A stretch of DNA of 64,000 bases from Roseobacter litoralis Och 149. Lineage in GTDB: Bacteria; Pseudomonadota; Alphaproteobacteria; Rhodobacterales; Rhodobacteraceae. The notes beneath the pieces were generated by a model that was not told where the DNA came from, made no database searches, and worked only from the letters and a program-made list of their open reading frames with translations. Below are positions 45,555-53,977 of this stretch, piece after piece. How positions within the stretch are numbered: position 1 is the first letter of the stretch; every line of letters begins with the position of its first letter. The stretch spans positions 3,100,001 through 3,164,000 of the forward strand of contig NC_015730.1 of NCBI RefSeq assembly GCF_000154785.2, read 5' to 3'. The position numbers and the translations under genes are program-made.

Positions 45555-45921
45555 GAAACAACTCCGATCGTGACCGCGACGCCGGAAGCCTGTGCCAAAA
45601 GACCGAGGCATCAGCGCGCCTTATAAACTTGCGCGAATTCGTATTATTTTTAGAATTGAACATCAAGCATTTTCTCGCTGCAGTGCAGAAAGCCTCAAAT
45701 TGAAACTGTTTGCGCGCGTGGTCTTTACGATTAGTTCAACTCTGTAACGGATGCTTCAGGGGTCGCTCAACAGACCTGTGCCCAGTGCAGAAAAAACTGC
45801 CGCCTGAAAATGGCCGGACACACCCGCAGCGACTGCATACCAACCGGATTAATCCGGTCACTGCCGGAAAACCGGTCTGACCAGAAGGTCAAATTTCAAC
45901 TTACTCTTGAGGCAGATAGAC
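45555..45921. other. Intergenic region between mcl2 and a small exported protein, with a 16-base palindrome
   Basis: About 370 bases without a supported gene, between divergent genes. It holds ACCGGATTAATCCGGT (45843-45858), a perfect 16-base palindrome 63 bases before the next ATG, which could be an operator. The left half should contain the promoter of the mcl2-NnrU-DUF1737-mch unit. No open frame with a ribosome site was found. Confidence 0.5.
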
Positions 45922-46254
45922 ATGAAACGCACTGTAAAAGTACTGCATCTTGGCGCGCTCACCGCAGCCGCTGCTCTTTACATCGTATCCAGCCATAGCG
46001 CGGCTGCCGAAAACCCGCGCAATTGTGGCCCGCGCGAGGCGGTTGTAGACAGGCTTGCCGAAGGATACGGCGAAACCCGCCATTCCATGGGCCTTGGCGC
46101 TAACAACTCTGTTGTTGAGGTCTTCGCATCAGAGCGCACCGGCACTTGGACGATCACCGTCACAACGCCCAATGGGCTGACGTGTCTGGTGGCATCAGGG
46201 CAGTCATTTGAACAACTTGACGAAGTCCTACCAGTCAAAGGCGAAGACGTGTAA
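45922..46254 (+). CDS. Exported small conserved hypothetical protein
   Basis: A 110-residue protein with a Sec signal peptide (to about Ala30) and two cysteines in the mature part (NCGPREAVV and TCLVASG). The YGETRHSMGLGANNSVVEVFAS and GTWTITVTTPNGLTCLVASG stretch looks like a small conserved domain that I have seen in other Rhodobacterales, without a named function. GAGG lies ten bases before ATG 45922. It is transcribed alone, convergent with the TauE-type gene. No function is proposed. Confidence 0.75.
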   Translation: MKRTVKVLHLGALTAAAALYIVSSHSAAAENPRNCGPREAVVDRLAEGYGETRHSMGLGANNSVVEVFASERTGTWTITVTTPNGLTCLVASGQSFEQLDEVLPVKGEDV

Positions 46255-46334
46255 CCGCGTCACTCTAATACGGCGCTTCAGTCTTGCATGGCGCAGCCGG
46301 ATAAGGCTCCCATCAGTGCCGGCGTCGCCTTGGC

Positions 46335-47090
46335 TCAGGTCAGCCCGTCCCAAATCAGCTTGGTGCCCGTGACGGTCAGCAAAACATACGTCAGCGCAAA
46401 AAACGCGCGTTCGGGCACCACAGCATGTGCTTTGACACCAAGCGAGGCCCCCAGAAATGCGAAGGGGGCCAGCACCAGATTGGCGGTCGCCGTCTGCAAG
46501 GTAAACATGCCAAGAAACGCATAGGGAATGAATTTCGCAATATTCACGGCCCAGAACACCAGCACCGTGGTTGCCTGATATTCCGTTTTGCCTAGTTTCT
46601 TTGACAGCAGGTAAATCGCGGCGGGCGGCCCCCCCGCGTGGCTCACGAAGCTTGTGAATCCTGCAACCGCACCCGCGAAAACGCCCGCCGCGGGGGACAG
46701 CATCTTGGTTGCAACTTTAATGAAACCATTCGCGGTGGCGATCTGCCAGATCACAAACCCAACCGAGATCACGCCAATAAGCACGCGGAAAACATCCGGT
46801 TCTGTCAGTTTGTACAAAGCTGCCCCAAGTGCCACGCCAGGCAGTGCGCCCAGAATCAGCAAAATCGCTGCCTGCATATCCCACTTGCGCCAATACGGCC
46901 GCAGCGTACTGGCGTCGATCAGCATCAACAGAGGCAGCATCACCCCCAGAGCGAGGCCGGGCTCCACGACCAGCGCCAGAATGCTCGCCGAGGCAAAGGC
47001 GGCGCCTGATCCAAATCCCCCCTTGGAAATCCCCGCGAATATAACGGCCGGTCCTGCGATCAGGAAAAATGTCAGGTCGAGTGTCAGCAT
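46335..47090 (-). CDS. TauE/SafE family membrane transporter
   Basis: A 251-residue protein with about eight membrane helices. FAGISKGGFGSGAAFASASILAL at the start and TSFVSHAGGPPAAIYLLSKKL in the second half are the duplicated family motifs. It is a different subtype from the TauE protein at 24065: shorter, without the GVGGGF motif and without a TIGR02186 partner. The transported anion is unknown. ATG 47090 is preferred over 47120 because AAAGGCAGGG precedes it. It is divergent from mdh. Confidence 0.87.
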   Translation of the reverse strand: MLTLDLTFFLIAGPAVIFAGISKGGFGSGAAFASASILALVVEPGLALGVMLPLLMLIDASTLRPYWRKWDMQAAILLILGALPGVALGAALYKLTEPDVFRVLIGVISVGFVIWQIATANGFIKVATKMLSPAAGVFAGAVAGFTSFVSHAGGPPAAIYLLSKKLGKTEYQATTVLVFWAVNIAKFIPYAFLGMFTLQTATANLVLAPFAFLGASLGVKAHAVVPERAFFALTYVLLTVTGTKLIWDGLT

Positions 47091-47198
47091 CCCTGCCTTT
47101 AAGACCCATACACAGAGCATTGTCCAATGCTATCAGCGGGGGCCAATGATTGGTTCGATCCTCTAAGTAAACTTGCGCAAGCCGCGTTCATTCGCTAG

Positions 47199-48200
<1,002 letters not shown>

Positions 48201-48222
48201 ACCGAAATAGCTGACACAAAAG

Positions 48223-48254
48223 AAAACGCCCCGGAAATCTCCGGGGCGTTTTTT
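48223..48254. terminator. Bidirectional intrinsic terminator between mdh and the VPLPA-CTERM gene
   Basis: AAAACGCCCCGGA (48223-48235) and TCCGGGGCGTTTT (48240-48252) are perfectly complementary with a four-base loop. A T6 run ends at 48254 on the plus strand, and on the minus strand the stem is followed by a T-rich stretch. It can serve mdh and the convergent gene at 48273. Confidence 0.92.
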
Positions 48255-48272
48255 GTTTGTCTATGGACTGGT

Positions 48273-49025
48273 TCAAGCCGCTTTACGCTTGCGCCGTGCC
48301 ATGAAGCCAAAGCCGCCGATGCCAGCCAATAGCAATGGCAGCGCCGCAGGTACTGGAACGGGCGCGACAGAAACAGCGTTTATGTAAAAGTTGTGGCCAT
48401 CAGCCACTTTACCAAACACCCAAGTATCAGACGCCCCGAGCGAAGTGTAATCATTTACGCCCATTGTGATTGCTAGGTCGGTCATAACTTCGCTGCCGTC
48501 TTGATTGTATCCGACCTTGCCATCCGTAATGAGAAAGTGACCATCATTATAGAACGTGACGCCTTGCATGAATACCGACTCTGTGAACGTCAAAATGAGA
48601 TACTCGAATATATCGCCACCGTTGTTACCGAGTACGCCCGTGTTGTCATCGCTTCCGGGGTCTGCTTGATCATCGCCGGTCAAAGACGATGTCTGAGCCA
48701 CACCAAGTCCCGCCGGTCTACCGTCGGAGTCTTTGTCCAAATACGCGCTTGCACCGCCCAAAGCACCTGTGGTTGTGCCTGTGCTGTCATATGATCCGGC
48801 TGTAGCTACGACGCCTATGCCGCCCACGGTGAAAGTATCCGACGCATCGACAAACATGCCACCAGCTGCCGTCGTATCAACGCGGCTTTCCCAACTGCCC
48901 TCGTAAAAAAGAGGACCGCTGCCTGAATTCGCTAGAGCAGCAAAATCAAACGTGGTCGCAGAAGCGCCACTTGCCATCGTGACCGCGACACCCGCTGCCA
49001 ACGTGGCCGTTAAAAACTTATTCAT
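48273..49025 (-). CDS. VPLPA-CTERM sorting-domain surface protein
   Basis: A 250-residue secreted protein: Sec signal peptide to about residue 23, a low-cysteine beta-rich middle with many Gly/Ser/Asp/Thr, and the terminal tripartite sorting signal PVPVPAALPLLLAGIGGFGFMARRKRKAA (VPLPA-like motif, hydrophobic helix, basic tail). Such tails are recognised by an exosortase, which is not in this window. The middle domain has no recognised relative. It is inserted between mdh and sucC and converges with mdh across a shared terminator. Confidence 0.9.
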   Translation of the reverse strand: MNKFLTATLAAGVAVTMASGASATTFDFAALANSGSGPLFYEGSWESRVDTTAAGGMFVDASDTFTVGGIGVVATAGSYDSTGTTTGALGGASAYLDKDSDGRPAGLGVAQTSSLTGDDQADPGSDDNTGVLGNNGGDIFEYLILTFTESVFMQGVTFYNDGHFLITDGKVGYNQDGSEVMTDLAITMGVNDYTSLGASDTWVFGKVADGHNFYINAVSVAPVPVPAALPLLLAGIGGFGFMARRKRKAA

Positions 49026-49484
49026 TTAATCTCTCCTACCAGATAATCACGCTGCCGGTTTTTCGGACAAAGCGCAGAAGTTAATGAGGCAAAGAAATGA
49101 AATCTCGATCGGAATATACATCTTTAACCTGTGGCGTCATTTAAGCACGTTAACCAAGCTATTAATATAAAATTAACGCGTTTTGCCCAAGCTTCATCCA
49201 CAGGTAGTATTCGGCACATAGCTTTTCGGTAAATTTCTATTTTTAGTAGAAATAGAGATACAGCACATACTTCGTCGACACAGATTGAAGTTCTTTAAGT
49301 ATCGAATCCCATCGCAACTGATTCGAAAAACTGGCTGGTTTGATTTTGTGATCACACGATTTAATGCTGTGATCACAAAATTAAAAGAATACCCGGTTTA
49401 GTCCTTTTTTATCCATAATGCGGTTCACTTGACTTCAGCTTTCGCTCTAGCATGCATCCAATCGCAATCTGACAGGACGCTGAC
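49026..49484. other. A+T-rich intergenic region upstream of sucC
   Basis: About 460 bases between the divergent VPLPA-CTERM and sucC genes, clearly richer in A+T than the flanking DNA. It contains the operator pair at 49347-49377, a TTGACT -35-like hexamer at 49429 before sucC, and small A+T hairpins such as CTATTT/AAATAG at 49237-49255. A 60-codon minus-strand frame (49194-49376) has no ribosome site or family and is not counted as a gene. Confidence 0.6.
49347..49377. promoter_or_regulatory. Tandem TGTGATCACA operator pair upstream of sucC
   Basis: Two identical palindromes TGTGATCACA (49347-49356 and 49368-49377) are separated by 11 bases, giving 21 bp between centres. They end 107 bases before the sucC start. 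The pair copies the arrangement upstream of sdhC. The flanks are T-rich on the left and A-rich on the right (TTTTGTGATCAC, GTGATCACAAAA). One dimer per palindrome on the same face of the helix is the natural reading. The factor is not known from the sequence. Confidence 0.72.
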
Positions 49485-50678
49485 ATGAATATCCACGAAT
49501 ACCAAGCCAAAGCCCTCCTTCGCAGCTATGGCGCACCGGTCTCAGACGGCCGCGTTGTGCTCAAGGCCGAAGATGCCAAGACCGCCGCAGGCGAACTGGA
49601 CGGGCCATTGTGGGTTGTAAAGGCGCAGATACACGCAGGCGGGCGCGGCAAGGGATCGTTCAAAGAGGTCGACGCGGGCGAAAAAGGCGGTGTGCGCCTG
49701 ACAAAATCCGTCGCCGAAGCTGCAGAAGAGGCGAAAAAGATGCTGGGCCGCACGCTCGTGACGCATCAGACAGGCCCCGCAGGCAAACAGGTGAACCGCA
49801 TCTACATCGAGGATGGGGCCGGGATTGAAACCGAACTTTACCTCGCGCTTTTAGTGGACCGCCAAACCAGCCGCGTCAGCTTTGTCTGCTCAACCGAGGG
49901 CGGCATGGACATCGAAGAGGTCGCCGCCTCCACGCCGGAAAAAATCCTGTCTTTCTCCGTTGATCCCGCGTCCGGCTATCAGGCTTTTCATGGGCGCCGC
50001 ATCGCATTCTCGCTGGGCCTGGAAGGCAAGCAGGTCAAGCAATGCGTGGGCCTGATGGGCCTGCTCTACAATGCGTTCATGGAAAAAGACATGGAAATGC
50101 TGGAGATCAACCCGCTGATCGTCACCGATAGCGGCGATCTCAAGGTCCTTGATGCCAAGGTGGCCTTTGACGGTAACGCGATGTACCGCCATGCGGATAT
50201 TTCCGAATTGCGCGATGTCACCGAGGAAGACAGCAAGGAACTGGAAGCCTCCAAATACGATCTCAACTATATTGCTCTGGACGGTGAAATCGGCTGCATG
50301 GTGAACGGCGCGGGGCTGGCGATGGCGACAATGGACATCATCAAGCTCTATGGCGCGGAACCTGCGAACTTCCTCGATGTGGGCGGTGGTGCAACCAAGG
50401 AAAAGGTCACCGAAGCGTTCAAGATCATCACCTCCGACCCGCAGGTCAAAGGCATTCTGGTGAACATCTTCGGCGGTATCATGCGCTGCGATGTGATCGC
50501 CGAAGGCGTCGTCGCCGCGGTAAAAGAAGTCGGCCTCAAAGTACCGCTGGTTGTCCGCCTCGAAGGGACGAATGTGCAGCAGGGCAAGGATATCATCAAC
50601 AACTCCGGCCTTGATGTGATCGCCGCCGACAACCTCAAGGACGGCGCGCAGAAAATCGTGAAGGCTGTGAAGGGCTGA
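49485..50678 (+). CDS. sucC: Succinyl-CoA synthetase, ADP-forming, beta subunit
   Basis: A 397-residue ATP-grasp subunit of succinyl-CoA synthetase. [20 protein letters not shown] is the standard start, [14 protein letters not shown] binds nucleotide, and [19 protein letters not shown] and [18 protein letters not shown] form the conserved C-terminal CoA-ligase half. It works with SucD to interconvert succinyl-CoA and succinate with phosphorylation. It opens the suc-lpd block, downstream of the paired operator, but is separated from sucD by three secreted-protein genes. Confidence 0.97.
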   Translation: MNIHEYQAKALLRSYGAPVSDGRVVLKAEDAKTAAGELDGPLWVVKAQIHAGGRGKGSFKEVDAGEKGGVRLTKSVAEAAEEAKKMLGRTLVTHQTGPAGKQVNRIYIEDGAGIETELYLALLVDRQTSRVSFVCSTEGGMDIEEVAASTPEKILSFSVDPASGYQAFHGRRIAFSLGLEGKQVKQCVGLMGLLYNAFMEKDMEMLEINPLIVTDSGDLKVLDAKVAFDGNAMYRHADISELRDVTEEDSKELEASKYDLNYIALDGEIGCMVNGAGLAMATMDIIKLYGAEPANFLDVGGGATKEKVTEAFKIITSDPQVKGILVNIFGGIMRCDVIAEGVVAAVKEVGLKVPLVVRLEGTNVQQGKDIINNSGLDVIAADNLKDGAQKIVKAVKG

Positions 50679-50681
50679 AAA

Positions 50682-51287
50682 GTGTCAGGGCGACTAGGCA
50701 AATCGACCGTCAGCTTAGCGGCATGCATCTGCATGTCGCTGTCTGGGTTTTCGTTCGCTCAGGTCGCCCGTTCAGACCAACAATTCATTGTTGGCGCTTG
50801 GGCAGCATTTATTGAAAGGTGCACCCCTTTCATCGAAAACCCAGCGGCGGCACGAAATGCGCTTCCGCGTCAAGGCGTTGGGCTTTTTATAGCAGGAACG
50901 GAAGATGACGCGTTTCTAGACTATGTCCAAGAAGCTAATGCCCAAAATTTTGGCTTCGGCGTAGTGATGGAAGAGACGCGCAGTTATTTTCACTTCACGT
51001 GCTTCACAAGTTCTTATCGAGATTTTCCCGCAGAGGACCTTGCTGGATCAGCAGCACTTTTTCGGACATTGGTTGCCCAAACTGGTTCAATTGAGATGGT
51101 CGGCGGGCCTGTGCGGGTAAAAATGCAAAATGGTGCTCCTGTTACCGACAAAAGCCCATTGGGTTATACCTTTGTTCTGAATGGCGTTTTCGAAGGACGC
51201 GAAACGCATCTAGTAGTAGCGTTTGACGTTGACTCGTTGGCTCTCGAAGTTGACGTCCGCATCGACAAACCGGACATCAGCAAATGA
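50682..51287 (+). CDS. Secreted protein of unknown function, first of three related genes in sucC-sucD
   Basis: A 201-residue protein with a Sec signal peptide cleaved near FSFA. Two mature cysteines (ERCTPF and FTCFTSS) fall at the same places as in the next gene, as does the [13 protein letters not shown] strand, showing the two are paralogues. No known family is recognised. It starts at GTG 50682 only three bases after the sucC stop, with AAGGG inside the end of sucC, and overlaps the next gene by four bases, so it is part of the suc transcript. A periplasmic role is inferred from the signal peptide only. Confidence 0.72.
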   Translation: MSGRLGKSTVSLAACICMSLSGFSFAQVARSDQQFIVGAWAAFIERCTPFIENPAAARNALPRQGVGLFIAGTEDDAFLDYVQEANAQNFGFGVVMEETRSYFHFTCFTSSYRDFPAEDLAGSAALFRTLVAQTGSIEMVGGPVRVKMQNGAPVTDKSPLGYTFVLNGVFEGRETHLVVAFDVDSLALEVDVRIDKPDISK

Positions 51288-51865
51288 TCCGCGCCCTCAC
51301 CATATCCCTCTGCCTTGCAGGTCCTGCCGCAGCGCAGGCGCCCAGCGCGATCCTGACGGATCTTTGGAACGACTTTTCCAGCACGTGCGCGCCGTTTCTT
51401 GCAAATCCTGTGACTGCCATGGCCCAATCTCCGGCAAACCTGCAGTATCTCAGGCATGAGCAATCCGCAGATGGTCGCCTGTTTCGGCGTCATCAGGGGC
51501 GCTGGGGTCTCGGCCAGTATCGCCTCGTTGAAGTCGCCGTTGGCACGCAAGCGGCGCATGTCTATTGCCAGATCGCCCGGACCAGTCCCGATCACAACTT
51601 CAACTCTAATGCCATGGAAGCCACCCTGCGCCAGATCCTGCCTGCTGACGGTAGCATGCGGCTTGCAGGTGGTCCCACGCGCATAACATTGATGGACCCA
51701 AACGACGATGCCGAAGGGGACGTGGATGGCATCTCACAAACCTACAGGAAATTCCTTCTCGAAGGGGCACTTGGCCCGCGCTCTGATCTTATTCTGATCG
51801 AAATGAGTTCCCCGCAGGTGCTGTTCACCGTGTCCGCAACCGTCCCGCTGGAGGACGTGCAATGA
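51284..51865 (+). CDS. Secreted protein of unknown function, second of three
   Basis: A 193-residue protein with a short signal peptide (to about AAAQA). It shares with the preceding protein the early Cys-Pro-Phe-type segment (STCAPFLANP versus [10 protein letters not shown]), the second Cys (VYCQIART), the GGP turn (RLAGGPTRITLM) and a final strand pair, at perhaps one quarter identity. Both gene junctions are ATGA overlaps, so it is co-translated with its neighbours. No function is known. Confidence 0.72.
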   Translation: MIRALTISLCLAGPAAAQAPSAILTDLWNDFSSTCAPFLANPVTAMAQSPANLQYLRHEQSADGRLFRRHQGRWGLGQYRLVEVAVGTQAAHVYCQIARTSPDHNFNSNAMEATLRQILPADGSMRLAGGPTRITLMDPNDDAEGDVDGISQTYRKFLLEGALGPRSDLILIEMSSPQVLFTVSATVPLEDVQ

Positions 51866-52365
51866 TCCGGCGCGCCGCCCTGTTCATACTCACTTGCGTA
51901 ACGCTGATGCCCTTGCAAGTCGCGGCACAGGGCAGCTTGAAAGTTGCGACCCAGAACATGCGGCTCGCCTTTGAATTGTGCCTGCGCAACTACCGCACGC
52001 CGCAGGACATGCCCTTTGCGTTTTCCAGCACCGGCTTCACGCTGGGCAAGGGCCTCGATGAGGGCGTTACCGAATTCACCGCTCCCGGTGTTTCCGGCGT
52101 TTTCAAGGCCGGGTATTGCATGATGCAAACAACTGATGTCCCGCTGGCGATCGCCGAAGAGATGGGCCAGCGCACTGCTGAAACGCTCTTTCCGGGCAAG
52201 GTCACGCTGGGCAATCCCGAACGCAACATAAACCAACCCGTCGCCCCCTGTGACGGGCTGTCGATCTTTGCGACGCAAATGCTCATCCGCGTCACCTATT
52301 CTGCCGCTGGCAACAGTGGCGATTGTCTCAATGATGGCACCAGTGCCATCGCCATTAAAATGTAA
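51862..52365 (+). CDS. Secreted protein of unknown function, third of three
   Basis: A 167-residue protein with a Sec signal peptide (to about VAAQG). It has four mature cysteines and a more divergent version of the same layout: an N-terminal helix with FELCLRNY, then a GYCMMQTTDVPLAIAEEM segment comparable to the second Cys region of its neighbours, and a FPGKVTLGNPE turn. It lies 15 bases before sucD, whose ribosome site AAAGGAAAC follows its stop. Relationship to the other two is likely but weaker; function unknown. Confidence 0.7.
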   Translation: MIRRAALFILTCVTLMPLQVAAQGSLKVATQNMRLAFELCLRNYRTPQDMPFAFSSTGFTLGKGLDEGVTEFTAPGVSGVFKAGYCMMQTTDVPLAIAEEMGQRTAETLFPGKVTLGNPERNINQPVAPCDGLSIFATQMLIRVTYSAAGNSGDCLNDGTSAIAIKM

Positions 52366-52380
52366 GTCAAAGGAAACAAA

Positions 52381-53268
52381 ATGGCCGTACTTATCGACGA
52401 AAACACCAAGGTGATCTGTCAGGGTCTGACCGGATCACAGGGCACATTCCATTCCGAACAGGCTATTGCATACGGAACAAAAATGGTGGGCGGCGTGACC
52501 CCCGGCAAGGGCGGGCAAACGCATCTGGACCTGCCAGTGTTCAACTCCGTGCATGAGGCGAAACACGCGACCGAAGCCAACGCCTCCGTGATCTATGTGC
52601 CGCCCCCCTTTGCCGCCGACAGTATCCTGGAAGCGATCGATGCCGAGATGGAATTGATCGTCTGCATCACCGAAGGCATCCCGGTGCTGGACATGATGAA
52701 AGTTCAGCGCGCGCTTGAGGGGTCCAAATCCCGACTGATCGGCCCGAATTGTCCCGGGGTTATCACGCCGGATGCGTGCAAAATCGGCATTATGCCCGGA
52801 CATATCCACAAACGCGGATCTTGCGGGGTCGTTTCCCGTTCCGGAACGCTGACCTATGAGGCGGTCAAGCAGACCACCGATCTGGGGCTGGGCCAGTCTA
52901 CCGCCGTGGGCATCGGTGGCGATCCGATCAAAGGCACCGAACACATTGACGTTTTGGAAATGTTTTTGGCCGATCCAGAGACCCAGAGCATTATCATGAT
53001 CGGTGAAATCGGCGGCTCCGCCGAGGAAGACGCGGCACAGTTCTTGGCAGATGAAAAGAAAAAGGGCCGCTGGAAGCCGACTGCCGGCTTCATCGCGGGC
53101 CGTACGGCCCCTCCCGGCCGCCGCATGGGTCACGCGGGCGCAATCGTCGCCGGTGGCAAAGGCGGTGCCGAGGATAAAATCGACGCCATGCGCGCTGCAG
53201 GCATCGTGGTCGCCGACAGCCCCGCGACACTGGGCGAAGCGGTTCAGGAAGCGATTGCGAAGGGGTGA
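52381..53268 (+). CDS. sucD: Succinyl-CoA synthetase alpha subunit
   Basis: A 295-residue subunit that carries the phospho-histidine intermediate and binds Co[22 protein letters not shown] is the CoA-binding start, the catalytic His is in [11 protein letters not shown], and [26 protein letters not shown] is the usual central segment. It partners SucC, though three genes lie between them. It is followed by a 200-base G+C-rich spacer before the next gene. Confidence 0.97.
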   Translation: MAVLIDENTKVICQGLTGSQGTFHSEQAIAYGTKMVGGVTPGKGGQTHLDLPVFNSVHEAKHATEANASVIYVPPPFAADSILEAIDAEMELIVCITEGIPVLDMMKVQRALEGSKSRLIGPNCPGVITPDACKIGIMPGHIHKRGSCGVVSRSGTLTYEAVKQTTDLGLGQSTAVGIGGDPIKGTEHIDVLEMFLADPETQSIIMIGEIGGSAEEDAAQFLADEKKKGRWKPTAGFIAGRTAPPGRRMGHAGAIVAGGKGGAEDKIDAMRAAGIVVADSPATLGEAVQEAIAKG

Positions 53269-53292
53269 GCCGCGATCCGAGCATAAGCGAGG

Positions 53293-53315
53293 CGAAAGCG
53301 CCAATGGCGCTTTCG
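53293..53315. other. Perfect 10-bp hairpin in the sucD to DUF805-sucA spacer
   Basis: CGAAAGCGCC and GGCGCTTTCG are exact complements around the loop AAT. There is no T-run after it, so it is not a standard intrinsic terminator; within one transcript it could stabilise the 3' end of the sucCD part or mark an RNase processing point. The remainder of the 202-base spacer (53269-53470) is very G+C-rich and holds no supported gene. Confidence 0.55.
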
Positions 53316-53470
53316 AGCGGCGAACGGGCGGAGCCCCGGCCAGCACTCAAGCGTTGGACTTGCGCACAGAGGGCAGTGTCCGAACCGAGGGGTGGGAAGC
53401 GAAGCGCCCGCCCCGTGGGGGCGGTTCGGGCGCTGCCCGGCGGTACCCGCCAGGCGGAAGGGTGCGCTCA

Positions 53471-53977
53471 ATGACCTTCACCCAATCCATCAAAACCTGC
53501 TTTCGAAAATACTTCACGTTCTCCGGCCGTGCATCGCGATCAGAATACTGGTGGTTTTTCCTGTTCACTATATTGGGCGGTTTGTTTTTCGGTTTTATTG
53601 AGGGGGTCATCAACGGAGCATCGGGCACCCCCGGCGGCCCGACCCTGCTCTCCGGAGCCTTCAACCTGGCTACTTTTATTCCAACTCTCGCCGTTGGCTG
53701 GCGTCGCATGCACGACAGCGGGCGGTCGGGTGTCTATCTGTTTTATCCGTTGATCGCGATTGTTGGACTATCCATTTTCATCGGTCTTTTTGGAGGCACT
53801 GAGCTTCTGACCAGCTCCGACCCTGCATCTTTATTTGAGGGTGCCTTCGGGATCATCGTGATCATTTCGCTGATCATCGTAGCACTTTCGCCATTCATCG
53901 TAGTCTTCTGGCTCACTCGCCCGTCTCAACCCGGCCCCAACACCTACGGTCCCAACCCACATGAGGTATCCCAATGA
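53471..53977 (+). CDS. DUF805 family membrane protein
   Basis: A 168-residue inner-membrane protein with the DUF805 pattern: a cytoplasmic lead KTCFRKYFTFSGRASRSEYWWFFLF, then four helices with the AVGWRRMHDSGRSG loop between helix two and three and a final PSQPGPNTYG tail. Its function is unknown. The start is ATG 53471; an upstream open frame to 53003 is only the antiphase reading of sucD. It overlaps the sucA start by four bases, so the two are coupled. Confidence 0.88.
   Translation: MTFTQSIKTCFRKYFTFSGRASRSEYWWFFLFTILGGLFFGFIEGVINGASGTPGGPTLLSGAFNLATFIPTLAVGWRRMHDSGRSGVYLFYPLIAIVGLSIFIGLFGGTELLTSSDPASLFEGAFGIIVIISLIIVALSPFIVVFWLTRPSQPGPNTYGPNPHEVSQ

Noticed and set aside
49150..49165. 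CtrA-like TTAA pair upstream of the VPLPA-CTERM gene
   Set aside because: The gap between the TTAA halves is eight bases, not seven, and the DNA is A+T-rich, so chance is likely.
53003..53470. Fusion of a 156-codon upstream frame to the DUF805 protein
   Set aside because: The upstream part is an out-of-frame reading of sucD and the spacer; DUF805 begins at its usual start at 53471.
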